Source: Bacteroidaceae bacterium (GTDB taxonomy: Bacteria > Bacteroidota > Bacteroidia > Bacteroidales > Bacteroidaceae). Taken from it: 54,094 nucleotides of DNA. The DNA lies in assembly GCA_017619585.1 (NCBI GenBank), contig JAFZSA010000045.1, positions 1 through 54,094 on the forward strand. The letters are read 5' to 3'. This document shows positions 8,012 through 18,258 of this stretch, piece by piece. The position numbers and the translations under genes are program-made. Below the pieces are notes generated by a model. That model saw only the letters and a program-made list of their open reading frames with translations, had not been told where the DNA came from and searched no databases. The number at the start of each line of letters is the position of its first letter. Position 1 is the stretch's first letter.

Positions 8012-9298
8012 TTAACCAAGGAAGCTAAGCAGGATACCTGCCGCTACGGCAGAGCCTATGACACCTGCCACATTGGGGCCCATGGCGTGCATGAGCAGGA
8101 AATTACGCTTGTCTGCCTCCTGCCCAACGGTCTGACTAACGCGAGCTGCCATAGGAACAGCACTTACGCCGGCAGAACCGATGAGGGGATTAATCTTCTC
8201 CTTCAGAAACAGATTCATAATCTTAGCCATCAGGACGCCACCTGCAGAACCGATACCAAAGGCTACGATACCTACACAGAGGATGCCCAACGTCTGCCAG
8301 TTCATGAATGATGTGGCAGTAGCAGTAGCACCAACGGTAAGACCCAGACAGATGACAACAATGTTGTTCAGTTCGTTCTGTGCAGCCTTGCTCAGACGGT
8401 CAACCACACCACTCTCCTTCATCAGGTTACCCAGCATCAGGCAGCCTACAAGCGTACCGGCAGAGGGAACAATCAGAGAAACTATGATAGCCACAATGAT
8501 GGGGAAGAGAATCTTCTCCTTCTTGCTGACATCACGTAACTGAGACATACGTATCTTACGCTCTTTCTCTGTTGTAAGCAACTTCATGATAGGGGGCTGG
8601 ATAACAGGCACCAGAGCCATATAGCTGTAGGCAGCTACGGCAATGGGTCCCAACAACTCAGGAGCCAGCTTGCTGGTCAGGAAGATAGCGGTAGGACCGT
8701 CAGCACCTCCGATGATACCTATAGATGCCGCCTGGGCAGCTGTGAAGCCAAAGATAGGCAAATCTGTCTGCGTCACCAGGAAGGTGGCAAAGATGCCCAG
8801 CTGAGCGGCAGCACCGAGAAGAAGGCTCTTGGGATTGGCAATCAGCGGACCAAAGTCCGTCATAGCACCTACACCCAGGAAGATAAGGCAGGGATAGATT
8901 CCGGCCTTGACACCTATGTAAAGGATATCCAGCAGTCCTCCGTGAGCCATGATATAACCATAGCTGTGGTAGTTGGGGCTGGCAGGATTCAGGAACTCGT
9001 TGTTCCACATCTCAGAATCGAACATACCTGCACCTGGCAGGTTAGTGAGAATCATACCAAAGGCAATGGGGAGCAGAAGCAGGGGCTCATACTCTTTCTT
9101 GATGGCAAGGTAAAGCAGGAAGCAGCCGATAAAGATCATTACGGCACACTTCCAGCCCTCGCCTATAAAGAATGAGACAAAACCCATCTCTTCTACGAAC
9201 TTGCTTATACCTTCCTCAGCATTAAAACCGGCAGCCATAGCTGGCATGCAGGCCAGAAACATCAGGCCCAGGATGCTAAGAATCTTAATCTGTTTCAT
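8012..9298 (-). CDS. mmdB: Na+-translocating decarboxylase beta subunit (methylmalonyl-CoA type)
   Basis: A 428-residue polytopic membrane protein with an N-terminal hydrophobic leader and about ten further hydrophobic segments. Motifs typical of OadB/MmdB/GcdB include [26 protein letters not shown] sequence, [14 protein letters not shown] (ion-path Asp), [20 protein letters not shown] and [11 protein letters not shown]. In this complex the beta subunit decarboxylates carboxybiotin and couples it to sodium export. It is the last gene of a four-gene minus-strand operon. The substrate (methylmalonyl-CoA rather than oxaloacetate or glutaconyl-CoA) is inferred from the acyl-CoA-type alpha subunit and propionate physiology of the group. 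Confidence 0.93.
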   Translation of the reverse strand: MKQIKILSILGLMFLACMPAMAAGFNAEEGISKFVEEMGFVSFFIGEGWKCAVMIFIGCFLLYLAIKKEYEPLLLLPIAFGMILTNLPGAGMFDSEMWNNEFLNPASPNYHSYGYIMAHGGLLDILYIGVKAGIYPCLIFLGVGAMTDFGPLIANPKSLLLGAAAQLGIFATFLVTQTDLPIFGFTAAQAASIGIIGGADGPTAIFLTSKLAPELLGPIAVAAYSYMALVPVIQPPIMKLLTTEKERKIRMSQLRDVSKKEKILFPIIVAIIVSLIVPSAGTLVGCLMLGNLMKESGVVDRLSKAAQNELNNIVVICLGLTVGATATATSFMNWQTLGILCVGIVAFGIGSAGGVLMAKIMNLFLKEKINPLIGSAGVSAVPMAARVSQTVGQEADKRNFLLMHAMGPNVAGVIGSAVAAGILLSFLG

Positions 9299-9344
9299 GG
9301 CAATACTTAGTTAAGTGGTTACTATCTGCATATCTAGTATCGCC

Positions 9345-9773
9345 TTAAGCCAGCTCAACAAGAGCCTGACCGCCGTCAACCTGATCACCAACGTTCACAA
9401 GAACGGCCTTAACGGTTCCGGCAGCCTCTGCTGTAATACTGTTCTCCATCTTCATGGCCTCGAGCATCACTACAGTGTCACCGGCAGCAACCTGGTCGCC
9501 AGCCTTTACCAATACCTGGGTAATCTTTCCGTTCAGAGGAGCTGTTACCACATTGCCACCAGCAGGGGCAGCAGCGGGCTTGGCAGCAGCGGGAGCGGCA
9601 GCAGGAGCAGCGGCAGCTACAGCGGGCTTAACAACAGGCTTGGCGGCGGGCTTGCGCTCGGGCAGGGTTACTGTGTAGATCTTGCCATCGACAGTTACCT
9701 CGAGGGTATCTTCGTGCTCTACAACATGAGCGGAATGTTCCTTTCCGCTTATATTAAACTTGAACTCTTTCAT
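9345..9773 (-). CDS. mmdC: Biotin carboxyl carrier subunit of the decarboxylase
   Basis: A 142-residue protein. An N-terminal region (about 1-45) is followed by a flexible Ala/Pro hinge (about 46-75) and a biotinyl domain with the canonical LEAMKMENSI; the Lys of AMKM is the biotinylation site. It shuttles CO2 from the alpha carboxyltransferase to the membrane beta subunit. It begins 13 bp after the OadG-like gene. The Ala/Pro hinge is a normal feature of these carriers. Confidence 0.93.
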   Translation of the reverse strand: MKEFKFNISGKEHSAHVVEHEDTLEVTVDGKIYTVTLPERKPAAKPVVKPAVAAAAPAAAPAAAKPAAAPAGGNVVTAPLNGKITQVLVKAGDQVAAGDTVVMLEAMKMENSITAEAAGTVKAVLVNVGDQVDGGQALVELA

Positions 9774-9786
9774 ATTTTTCCGTGTT

Positions 9787-10113
9787 TTATAATCTGGGGT
9801 TTAATACTGCGTGCCAGTTTGAGGGTTGGTTGCTCTTGATGGTAAGAACGCCGCTCTCCTCGTCATGGGCACTGTTAAGATAAAGGTATAGTGCTGTGGC
9901 AACAACCACCAGGTCGTCACCCTCTGCAGCATCAGCATGCTTGCCAGGAGCCAAAGCGGGTGTCTTGGCCACACTCTGATGCTTATTGGCACGCTTGGCT
10001 ATAAAGCCAAAGCACACCAATACCATCACAATGAGAATCAGTATGGCAAACACCACGCATGGGCTGATACCAGCAATAGACCATGCTTCTGGAGTTATTG
10101 TTAATACTGTCAT
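9787..10113 (-). CDS. OadG-like membrane anchor (gamma/delta) subunit
   Basis: A 108-residue protein with one N-terminal transmembrane helix (about 17-38, CVVFAILILIVMVLVCFGFI) and then a charged, Ala/Pro-containing cytoplasmic tail. This layout and its position between the alpha and biotin subunits match the OadG/MmdD family, which holds the complex together. The C-terminal part (DLVVVATALYLYLN, ESGVLTIKS) resembles the family's assembly segment. It is 20 bp downstream of mmdA. Confidence 0.85.
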   Translation of the reverse strand: MTVLTITPEAWSIAGISPCVVFAILILIVMVLVCFGFIAKRANKHQSVAKTPALAPGKHADAAEGDDLVVVATALYLYLNSAHDEESGVLTIKSNQPSNWHAVLNPRL

Positions 10114-10133
10114 AACTTTAATCTTTTACTTGA

Positions 10134-11705
10134 TTACAAAGGTATGTTACCATGCTTCTTGGCAGGGTTGGTCAACCTCTTGTTCTTCAACTGCTCCAAA
10201 GCGCGGATGATGCGGAAACGAGTATTGCGGGGCTCGATGACATCATCAATGTAACCATACTTGGCTGCCTGATAGGGGTTAGAGAACAAATCCTCGTACT
10301 CGGCAATCTTATCGGCCATGAACTGCTTAGCCTCTTCTTCCTTACCCTCGGCCTTAAGTTCCTTAGCCTCCTTGGCATAGAGAACGCTGGCTGCACCACT
10401 GGCACCCATAACGGCAATCTCAGCACTGGGCCATGCATAGTTGGCATCACCACGCAGCTGCTTACAGCTCATTACGATGTGGCTACCTCCATAGCTCTTA
10501 CGCAGGGTAACGGTAATCTTGGGCACAGTAGCTTCTCCGTAAGCATAGAGCAACTTGGCACCATGCAGGATAACGGCATTGTACTCCTGACCAGTACCAG
10601 GCAAGAATCCGGGAACATCAACAAGAGTTACAATGGGGATGTTGAACGCATCGCAGAAACGAACGAAACGGGCACCCTTGCGGCTGGCATTGCAGTCGAG
10701 CACACCTGCCAACTGGTTGGGCTGGTTGGCAACGATACCAACGCTCTGACCATTGAAGCGGGCAAAACCGATGATGATATTCTTGGCAAACTTAGGCTGA
10801 ATCTCAAGGAACTCGCCATTATCAACAATACCACCAATTACCTCGTACATATTGTAAGGATGGTTGGGGTTGTCAGGCAGAATCTCGTTCAGGAAGTCTT
10901 CCTTACGGTCGATGGGGTCTGCACACTCTACAACAGGAGTCTTCTCCATATTGTTCTGAGGAATGTAGCTGAGCAGCTTCTTGATAAGAGCAATACCCTC
11001 TTCCTCAGTGCTGGCAGTGAAGTGTGTTACGCCGCTCTTGGTAGAGTGAACGCTGGCACCACCCAACTGCTCCTGAGTAACAACCTCACCCAATACAGCC
11101 TTAACAGGACCAGGACCAGTAAGGAACATGTAGCTGGTATTCTCGATCATGACGGTAAAGTCTGTCAGTGCAGGGCTGTAAACAGCACCACCGGCGCAAG
11201 GACCCATAATGGCACTGATCTGAGGAATAACACCGCTGGCCATAATGTTACGCTGGAAAATCTCGGCATAACCGGCAAGGGCGTTGATACCCTCCTGCAG
11301 ACGGGCACCACCTGAGTCGTTCAGACCGATAACAGGAGCACCAACCTTCATGGCGATATCCATAATCTTGCATATCTTGCTAGCCAGCATCTCTGACAGA
11401 GAACCGGCACTGATTGTAAAGTCCTGAGCAAAAACGTAAACCAGACGACCGTCGATAGTACCGCAACCGGTTACTACACCATCGCCCAGAAAATGTTTCT
11501 TCTCCATACCGAAGTTTGTACAACGATGCTGTACAAACATATCCATCTCTTCAAAACTACCTTCATCAAGCAACATAGCAATACGCTCGCGGGCTGTGTA
11601 CTTGCCCTTCTCGTGCTGCTTTTCGATAGCCTTTTCGCCACCGCCTACACGGGCTTTGGCGCGGAGTTCAACCAACTCCTTAATCTTTTCTGTTTGAGTA
11701 CTCAT
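10134..11705 (-). CDS. mmdA: Carboxyltransferase alpha subunit (methylmalonyl-CoA decarboxylase / propionyl-CoA carboxylase beta type)
   Basis: I chose MSTQTEKIKELVEL at 11705, because the -7 element at 11746-11753 would put the transcript start downstream of the longer possible start. The product is 523 residues, the usual length. Motifs of the acyl-CoA carboxyltransferase family are present: KGKYTARERIAMLLDEGSFEE, NDSGGARLQEG, IMGPCAGGAVYSPALTDF, VDVPGFLPGTGQEY and GGSHIVMSCKQLRGD. It transfers carboxyl from methylmalonyl-CoA to biotin on MmdC in the cytoplasm. It leads the operon that ends succinate-to-propionate fermentation and exports sodium. Confidence 0.93.
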   Translation of the reverse strand: MSTQTEKIKELVELRAKARVGGGEKAIEKQHEKGKYTARERIAMLLDEGSFEEMDMFVQHRCTNFGMEKKHFLGDGVVTGCGTIDGRLVYVFAQDFTISAGSLSEMLASKICKIMDIAMKVGAPVIGLNDSGGARLQEGINALAGYAEIFQRNIMASGVIPQISAIMGPCAGGAVYSPALTDFTVMIENTSYMFLTGPGPVKAVLGEVVTQEQLGGASVHSTKSGVTHFTASTEEEGIALIKKLLSYIPQNNMEKTPVVECADPIDRKEDFLNEILPDNPNHPYNMYEVIGGIVDNGEFLEIQPKFAKNIIIGFARFNGQSVGIVANQPNQLAGVLDCNASRKGARFVRFCDAFNIPIVTLVDVPGFLPGTGQEYNAVILHGAKLLYAYGEATVPKITVTLRKSYGGSHIVMSCKQLRGDANYAWPSAEIAVMGASGAASVLYAKEAKELKAEGKEEEAKQFMADKIAEYEDLFSNPYQAAKYGYIDDVIEPRNTRFRIIRALEQLKNKRLTNPAKKHGNIPL

Positions 11706-11745
11706 TTCTTTATAAAATAAGGTTATAATTTCAATATTTCGCGCA

Positions 11746-11753
11746 CAAAAGTA
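11746..11753 (-). promoter_or_regulatory. -7 element of the mmd operon promoter
   Basis: TACTTTTG on the minus strand, about 40 bp upstream of the chosen mmdA start. A clear -33 partner is not visible. Confidence 0.55.
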
Positions 11754-11870
11754 CAAAAAAAAGTGATACGACGAGTAGACTTTCCTTTTTTTTTGAAAAG
11801 ATTTTCTTACCTTTGAAACTGCGTTTCGAAAATACTCACGTTCGGGAGTAAAAATAAATTCTATATTTAT

Positions 11871-11901
11871 TTTGTATTCCGCTCACTTAATCGTACCTTT
11901 G
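11871..11901 (+). promoter_or_regulatory. MATE gene promoter
   Basis: TTTG (11871-11874), 19 bp, TACCTTTG (11894-11901): a complete Bacteroidetes sigma-factor promoter 24 bp before the start. A second TACCTTTG at 11808-11815 lacks a well-spaced partner. Confidence 0.75.
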
Positions 11902-11925
11902 CAGCCGCAAAAGTTTTCAGGGAAG

Positions 11926-13296
11926 ATGAACAAGCAACAGTACGTACCAACAGAATTAGGAGAGAAGAAAATAGGACTTCTGCTGTGGCAATATGCCACA
12001 CCTGCCATTATAGCTATGGTGGCAAGCAGCCTTTACAACATAGCCGACAGCATCTTTGTAGGTTGGGGAGTAGGCGACATAGCCATCAGCGGAATGGCTG
12101 TGGCAAGTCCGTTCATGAACCTCTCTGCTGCCTTTGGCGCTATGGTCGGCGTAGGAGCCAGTACTACCATCAGCGTCAGATTGGGACAAGGGAAATACGA
12201 TACAGCCCAACACATTCTAGGAAACACCATATCACTGAACCTGCTGTTGGGAACAATCTTCGCTGCCGTATGTATCTACTTTCTGAATGATATCCTGATG
12301 CTGTTCGGAGCCAGTGATGCCACCCTACCCTATGCCTACGAATATATGTTCATCATCCTGCTAGGAAACGTAGTGACTCATCTCTACTTTGGTCTGAATG
12401 CCATTCTGCGAAGTGCAGGACATCCCGCCATAGCCATGAACTGCACCTTCCTGACCATTATCATCAATACCATTCTGGACCCGCTATTCATCTTTGTCTT
12501 CCATTGGGGAATAGCAGGAGCAGCCTGGGCAACGGTGATAAGTCAGGCCGTATCGCTATGCGTCCAGCTAAAACTCTTCAGTCGCCCCACTGAACTGCTG
12601 CATCTGCGCAGAGGCATCTACAAGCCCGACCTGAATATCATCCGCCAGTGTATTGTAATCGGACTTAGTCCCTTCCTTGTAAACTCATGCGCCTGCATTG
12701 TGGTGCTTTTCATCAACAATAGGCTGAAAGACTATGGCGGCGATATGGCAATCGGAGCTCATGGAGTGGTAAACAGAATTGTCATGCTATTTGTGACAAT
12801 GGTTATAGGCTTAGTACAAGGTATGCAGCCCATAGCCGGATACAACTGGGGAGCACGTAAGAACGACCGTGTTTGGCGTGTACTGCGCTACACCATTGGC
12901 GTCGCAACCTGCATCACTTGCTTTGCCACACTGGTGGGCGAATTAATTCCAGAATACGTTATCAGCATCTTCGGAACAGGCGAGGAACTGACTGGCATTG
13001 CCACATATTCTTACCGCATTATTGTTGCCATGTTTCCACTGGTAGGTGCTCAAATCGTGATTGGCAACTTCTTCCAAAGCATTGGCCATGCAGGTAAGAG
13101 TATATTCCTAAGTATGACCCGACAGATGCTGATACTGGTACCTCTGCTTTATTTTCTGCCGCCTCTGTGGGGACAGGACGGCATCTGGTACAGTATGCCT
13201 ATCTCTGACGCCATCAGCTTCTTTATGGCTGCCGGCATTCTGGCTTATATGGTTCCCAAGATTAAGAAACATGAAACGGATTGGTCTGCTAAGTGA
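11926..13296 (+). CDS. MATE-family multidrug/sodium antiporter
   Basis: A 456-residue polytopic membrane protein starting MNKQQYVPTELGEKK; the upstream Met at 11872 precedes the promoter and is rejected. Hallmarks of the NorM/MATE fold include PAIIAMVASSLYNIADSIFVG, the GVGASTTISVRLGQGK loop, a second-half repeat (VIGLVQGMQPIAGYNWGA) and about twelve hydrophobic segments. Family members export cationic drugs or metabolites using a Na+ or H+ gradient; substrate is unknown. The 3' end overlaps the next gene by 26 bp, suggesting translational coupling. Confidence 0.93.
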   Translation: MNKQQYVPTELGEKKIGLLLWQYATPAIIAMVASSLYNIADSIFVGWGVGDIAISGMAVASPFMNLSAAFGAMVGVGASTTISVRLGQGKYDTAQHILGNTISLNLLLGTIFAAVCIYFLNDILMLFGASDATLPYAYEYMFIILLGNVVTHLYFGLNAILRSAGHPAIAMNCTFLTIIINTILDPLFIFVFHWGIAGAAWATVISQAVSLCVQLKLFSRPTELLHLRRGIYKPDLNIIRQCIVIGLSPFLVNSCACIVVLFINNRLKDYGGDMAIGAHGVVNRIVMLFVTMVIGLVQGMQPIAGYNWGARKNDRVWRVLRYTIGVATCITCFATLVGELIPEYVISIFGTGEELTGIATYSYRIIVAMFPLVGAQIVIGNFFQSIGHAGKSIFLSMTRQMLILVPLLYFLPPLWGQDGIWYSMPISDAISFFMAAGILAYMVPKIKKHETDWSAK

Positions 13297-13756
13297 CACC
13301 CACGCTTATTGGGATGAGCGCTATACCAAATACTTTGGCGAATGTGACGAGATTTGGCATGCCGGAGACATCGGCAGCATGGAACTGGTAGAGCGCCTGC
13401 AAGAGATAGCTCCTCTACGAGCCGTTCACGGCAATATCGACGGTGGAGACGTCAGACGCATGTTCCCCGATAAGCTACGCTGGAACTGCGAAGGTGCCGA
13501 CGTACTGATGACACACATTGGCGGCTATCCAGGCAAGTACGACCCTCGCATCAGACAGCAGCTGTACGCAAATCCGCCACAGCTCTTTATCAGCGGACAT
13601 AGCCACATACTGAAGGTGCAATTCGACCCTCAGCTACAACTCCTACACATCAACCCAGGAGCAGCCGGACTGCAAGGTTGGCAAACAGTTCGTACCCTCG
13701 TACGCTTCACTGCAGAAGAGGGAAAGTTCAAGGATCTGGAAGTTATAGAGATTTAG
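13271..13756 (+). CDS. YfcE/MJ0936-type metallophosphoesterase
   Basis: A 161-residue calcineurin-like phosphoesterase with the full metal-binding set: SDTH (near residue 8), WHAGDIG, VHGNID, LMTHIGG and the terminal SGHSHI. The small single-domain size matches the YfcE/MJ0936 phosphodiesterase group. It starts inside the MATE gene (26-bp overlap), so it is co-transcribed with it, and its stop overlaps the convergent CotH gene by 14 bp. The physiological substrate is unknown. Confidence 0.9.
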   Translation: MKRIGLLSDTHAYWDERYTKYFGECDEIWHAGDIGSMELVERLQEIAPLRAVHGNIDGGDVRRMFPDKLRWNCEGADVLMTHIGGYPGKYDPRIRQQLYANPPQLFISGHSHILKVQFDPQLQLLHINPGAAGLQGWQTVRTLVRFTAEEGKFKDLEVIEI

Positions 13757-16700
13757 AAACTTTGACGGTTCCATCCTCATAAGTCACCTTACGGACAAAG
13801 ACTCCATTGAACATAGAGGATTGAGGATTGAGGATTCTCTGGCCTGACAGGTTAAAGTATTCAACGGAACGGATCTTATCAGAAGAAGCTATGACGGGCT
13901 TTATCTCATCTATAACATCCTGACTTGTAAAGAACAACTGGTATGGCTGCTGCACTGTTCCCAATTGAGTCTGCGACTGGAACAACGCGGTATTAGCAGA
14001 ACCGTAAACCTCGCCTTGTGCATCCAACAGACGGAACTCAACACGATCTGTTCCTTCGCCATGAATATTCATATAGAGCAAATCCCCATCCAAGACACCT
14101 ACACCTCGGCATTCGTCTCCGCAGAAAGCACCCACATAATAGCGTCCATTGAGCGATACATGTTCATCGACCTGCACATCAGCTACCAATGTCATGACGT
14201 CCGGATAGGCGTGGATATCTGTCTGCCAAGCCCCATCCTCAGTCTGAACAGTCGGAGCATAATGACGGCTACGCGTCTTTAGAGGACTAAGGCTATTCCA
14301 GCGGAACTCCTGATTCTGTGTTGCATATAAGAGATAAGACTGTCCCGGTTGTAACGTAGTCAGGGAACCATGCCACATTCCTTCCTCGTATGTTGCAAAG
14401 GCATCAAGTCCAACCACTTTATCTCCCTCCTGGGGAACATAATTGGCAAGAGCTGCCGTCAGTGTTGTGGCATTATAGAGCGGACATCCTATCCAGTTCC
14501 AACCTGACTGCAAGGCAACAGGTGTATTCACATCATAGACAACACCACGCAATGTTACGTCAGCAGCCTGCTGCATCTTAATCTTGTAGCCCTTGGTAGC
14601 TTCCAATGCCTGTAGCTTTCCCTGCCAGCCAGCCTCATCACGAAGAACAAGACTGTCATTCTGACTGCGCAGACAAAGGGCATTCGCAATGAATCTGCTC
14701 TTGTCAACAGACTGAGCCATATTATGCGAAGTCCAGTTCCAACCCTCTGCCAAAGCTAAAGTGATGGTTCTTTCATTGCCCAGCCAACCAGCATTGGTAA
14801 TGGAGTTATAATCCTTCATTCCCATCTTGTTGGTCTTGTCTATTGTGGGCTGATTCAGAATTGTCGCCATATTTCCTCCATCCGGATACCTACCATAAGT
14901 CTGCCATTTACCCTGTTCCAGGTATTCCATACAGTCGGCCCATGATCCATCCTCTGCTTGAATGCTAACACAGGCGCCATCTGCATTATCCAGCTTGAAG
15001 GGAGCATGCAGCTGAGAGATAGCATCTTTGCCATCACACCAAATGATGCAGGTTCCATGAGCAGGCACAACACCACTCTTCATCTTGAATTTCTGAGGCT
15101 TGCTGCGGTTGTCACTCAGATAAAGACCCTCCAGGTCGATATCCTGATTTGTTGTGTTGTAAAGTTCCAGCCAATCGGACTTCTTGCCGTATTCACTGAT
15201 ATATATGTCGTTGCCGGCACTTACCTCATTGATACGCAAAGGAGAAGCTCCGCTCGCCCATCGCTCCTGCTCGTCAATAACAGGCTCAAACATAGCCTTC
15301 AGCACAAGCTTGCTATTATTAGAGAAATTCTCGTGCAAGTCAAAGGATGCGTTTGCTGTAAGCATCTGCCCACCAGTGCTGGTCAGGACAAGACTGCCGT
15401 CATACCACATATCCGTACTTGAGGCAGAGCAATTTTTAATCTCCACCGCTATCTGGTTGACACCTTTAACAAGATACTCATGAGGAATAACAAAGCTACC
15501 TTGATAGGGTTCCTGCCCCTCATAATGTCCGCCTGTTGTAAAATCATCATACTTAGAACCACTGGAAATATAATAGTTTCCAACCTCGTACCCATTTACA
15601 TAAAGCGTCATTCCATCATCTATCTGGTAGTTAAAGGTAAGAATATCCTCATCAGAAAGTGGGGCGTTCAGTGTAAATGTATTGCGGAAATAATAAGTAG
15701 GACGCTTCTTGCTGCTATTGCTGCCATAATCAAGTTTGGTAACAGAATTCTCCTGCATATAGTACCCGGAATTGGCATAGCCGAAGGGAGCCAATCCCGT
15801 TCGCCATCCGTTTTGTTCATCCGCAAAATCAGCGGACTTCCAACTATATGCATCCATGGAACCCTGGTCGTAATATTTCCATTCGGCACCATAGGGTATA
15901 AGTGTTGTTGTAGATGCTGTCAGGTCCTGCAACTGCCAACCTGCAAAAGTATAACCGGCAGGAGCCTTTGCCGTAAGCTGTATGGGAAGTGCTCCGTACG
16001 AGAAAAGATAGCCGGCGAACTTACCAGTAGGAATCCCCTGTCCGTTTATTGCCAGGCGAGCCTCTGGTATATTAGCGGAAAGATTGGCATAAAGGCTGTA
16101 GCTAAGACCGTAATAGTTTCGCAAGTTAGTGATACGACTTCCATTATATGCCGACCGTATGGTACCTATCAAGCTTGTACTGGAGCTGCTGCCTTCAAAG
16201 TTCAAGGCAGGATTGATGTTATTGTAGATTTCATTTATAATCTGCTCACAACGTGACGGTTCAAATACGCTTCCGTCCACAATACAATAGGCATCCATAA
16301 ACTGACGACGGAAGGGGTCGTACGTCATCAGATTACGAAACAGATCATCCACGTTGCCTCCCCCACCGGTATTCAATACCGCCGTAAGCATATCAGAACG
16401 ATCAAATGCCGAATCTGTATCAAAAAGAACGAAATGGAATTTACCATCTGTTCGACTACGGAAGCCTTTTACATTATTGGTGTTCGTTATCCAATCCGAG
16501 GGACCCATATAGCAATCCAACGCCATATAGTTTATGTATTCATCAATATCCAAGAGGTCGCAAATCTGCTTATAAGTATCACTGGACTTTGTCCGTGCCA
16601 GAGTAGAAGACAAATTCACCAATTGAAGCCAAGCCTTATTATCACCTATCTTCTGATTGTACTGGGCATTACTCAGATCAAACTGGTCCATATCATCAAA

Positions 16701-18080
16701 GTCAATACCATAGTTGCTGTAGCCATAGTGCTTGTTGTTGCTTTCACGGATATTAAGCATACCGTAGTAATCTCCGTTCAAGAAGACATGAGCAGGCTGA
16801 TAATCCTGACAATCCACATAGAATCCGCTCCTCAATACAATAGACTGAAATACGGGATCCTTTGTTCGTGAATATGTGTCATTACCTCCGTTCCTAACTT
16901 GCCAACAACGGTATTTGTTATGTTTTTTCAAAGGGAAGACGGGATAATCTATCACATTTACCCCCTCGTATCTCTTATCGGTCTTAATACGGAAGGAGCT
17001 TCTTGCTTCCCAATATTTTCCATCTACCGTTCCACTACCATAGGCTCTTGTCCATCCTCCGGCAATCTCCAAGTCCACCTCCTGGTTCAACACCTCGGAA
17101 TACTGGATATTACCACTCTTATCCATTACTGGAACCATGTAATTCACATTTACCGGGCGTTCCCAATCCATATTCCAGTTACAGGCAGTATTCTGTCCGT
17201 TTCCGCTAACACCATTGGTACCCTTTACAAAAAGACCCGTCCTACTGTCAAAGAAGTTCTTGGGAGCCGAAGAAACAACCAGAATAGGCAGATAGTAGTC
17301 ATGATTCCGGAAGATATAACTACGTGTCACAACGGGGCTTGTCAGATATCCATCCTGTACAAGACACAGACGCAGGATGGTGGTCTTATCGATAGTAAAA
17401 TGTCCATCAGGACTAGTCTCTCCATTGTTAGCCGTTGGAGTGCTGCCGTCTGTGGTATAGCGCAAGGTGGCACCAGAGGGAATTCGCACCAGAACAGAGA
17501 AGGGTTCAGAGAAAACACGACTGTCTGTATCTACAGTCGGAGCATCCAACCTATCTGAAGCAAACTGACTGGTTGCATTGGTAGCCTCCGGCGTTGGCTC
17601 ACTGGTGGTTTCCCATTCATCACCACCATCCTGAGTGCGTGCCCATGAACATCGGGGTATAGCAGGCGGATATGAAACTGAGGTGACAAGCGACTTATCA
17701 GTATTCAGCAGGCTGATGGTACCTCCCTCAGGATCAAGTTTGAAAGGCATCTGCAATCTGGAATAAGAACCGAAATTTCCACTATTATAATGATGGTCAA
17801 ACCACAGCACCTTGAAGCCATTGGCAGGAACAGAACCATGGTTAGAGAGCAATCGTGTCTCGTTCACACCATCTGAAACATACATATTCTTGAGCGGCTG
17901 ATCTGTAGAAGAAGGATTATATATCTCTATCCATCCGCCATAACAATTGGCATAATCCAGATACTGGTCATTATTAGCAACCTGAATCTCGTTGATTAAG
18001 AGGGGACTGCCAGTTTGTTCCTGCGCTAAGAGCGAAATAGAAAACAAGGGTATTAGAAGGCTTGTTATATATATTTTCAT
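13743..18080 (-). CDS. Giant CotH-kinase / lamin-tail surface protein with sorting tail
   Basis: A 1445-residue secreted protein. After a signal peptide (MKIYITSLLIPLFSISLLAQ) comes a lamin-tail domain (LLINEIQVANN, WIEIYNPSS; about 26-165). Next is a chitobiase-type C-terminal domain (TLRYTTDGSTPT; about 180-255) and a CotH domain (RNGGNDTYSRTKDPVFQ, PAHVFLNGDYYGMLNIRESNN, FHFVLFDTDSAFD; about 380-650). A second lamin tail follows near 960-1080 (RINEVSAGNDIYI, DWLELYNTTNQDID). CotH proteins are protein kinase-like; activity here is untested. The end (YFNLSGQR, GVFVRKV) is a type IX-like sorting domain whose hinge contains three 7-bp repeats. The minus-strand gene converges on the phosphoesterase with a 14-bp overlap. 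Confidence 0.9.
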   Translation of the reverse strand: MKIYITSLLIPLFSISLLAQEQTGSPLLINEIQVANNDQYLDYANCYGGWIEIYNPSSTDQPLKNMYVSDGVNETRLLSNHGSVPANGFKVLWFDHHYNSGNFGSYSRLQMPFKLDPEGGTISLLNTDKSLVTSVSYPPAIPRCSWARTQDGGDEWETTSEPTPEATNATSQFASDRLDAPTVDTDSRVFSEPFSVLVRIPSGATLRYTTDGSTPTANNGETSPDGHFTIDKTTILRLCLVQDGYLTSPVVTRSYIFRNHDYYLPILVVSSAPKNFFDSRTGLFVKGTNGVSGNGQNTACNWNMDWERPVNVNYMVPVMDKSGNIQYSEVLNQEVDLEIAGGWTRAYGSGTVDGKYWEARSSFRIKTDKRYEGVNVIDYPVFPLKKHNKYRCWQVRNGGNDTYSRTKDPVFQSIVLRSGFYVDCQDYQPAHVFLNGDYYGMLNIRESNNKHYGYSNYGIDFDDMDQFDLSNAQYNQKIGDNKAWLQLVNLSSTLARTKSSDTYKQICDLLDIDEYINYMALDCYMGPSDWITNTNNVKGFRSRTDGKFHFVLFDTDSAFDRSDMLTAVLNTGGGGNVDDLFRNLMTYDPFRRQFMDAYCIVDGSVFEPSRCEQIINEIYNNINPALNFEGSSSSTSLIGTIRSAYNGSRITNLRNYYGLSYSLYANLSANIPEARLAINGQGIPTGKFAGYLFSYGALPIQLTAKAPAGYTFAGWQLQDLTASTTTLIPYGAEWKYYDQGSMDAYSWKSADFADEQNGWRTGLAPFGYANSGYYMQENSVTKLDYGSNSSKKRPTYYFRNTFTLNAPLSDEDILTFNYQIDDGMTLYVNGYEVGNYYISSGSKYDDFTTGGHYEGQEPYQGSFVIPHEYLVKGVNQIAVEIKNCSASSTDMWYDGSLVLTSTGGQMLTANASFDLHENFSNNSKLVLKAMFEPVIDEQERWASGASPLRINEVSAGNDIYISEYGKKSDWLELYNTTNQDIDLEGLYLSDNRSKPQKFKMKSGVVPAHGTCIIWCDGKDAISQLHAPFKLDNADGACVSIQAEDGSWADCMEYLEQGKWQTYGRYPDGGNMATILNQPTIDKTNKMGMKDYNSITNAGWLGNERTITLALAEGWNWTSHNMAQSVDKSRFIANALCLRSQNDSLVLRDEAGWQGKLQALEATKGYKIKMQQAADVTLRGVVYDVNTPVALQSGWNWIGCPLYNATTLTAALANYVPQEGDKVVGLDAFATYEEGMWHGSLTTLQPGQSYLLYATQNQEFRWNSLSPLKTRSRHYAPTVQTEDGAWQTDIHAYPDVMTLVADVQVDEHVSLNGRYYVGAFCGDECRGVGVLDGDLLYMNIHGEGTDRVEFRLLDAQGEVYGSANTALFQSQTQLGTVQQPYQLFFTSQDVIDEIKPVIASSDKIRSVEYFNLSGQRILNPQSSMFNGVFVRKVTYEDGTVKVSKSL
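13817..13837. repeat. Three 7-bp repeats in the sorting-domain hinge of the CotH protein
   Basis: AGGATTG, AGGATTG, AGGATTC. They encode the residues between NLSGQR and NGVFVRKV, the same position as the larger array in the exported EEP protein. Confidence 0.75.
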
Positions 18081-18113
18081 TGTATCATTGCATTTTTAGG
18101 CATATTCGGACGA

Positions 18114-18121
18114 CAAAGATA
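18114..18121 (-). promoter_or_regulatory. -7 element for the CotH gene
   Basis: TATCTTTG on the minus strand, 33 bp upstream of the start. A candidate TTTG lies at 18139-18142, with 17-bp spacing, slightly short. Confidence 0.5.
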
Positions 18122-18258
18122 CGCAATAAATTCAACAACAAACAACATTGATATTCTTTAACATCACAAAAAGTTTCTTTTTGAGCCTCAAAAGCAACAA
18201 AAAAAGCCCGCGAAGGGACATTTTTTACTTTTTTTTAAAACTTTTCCCTATTACATTA

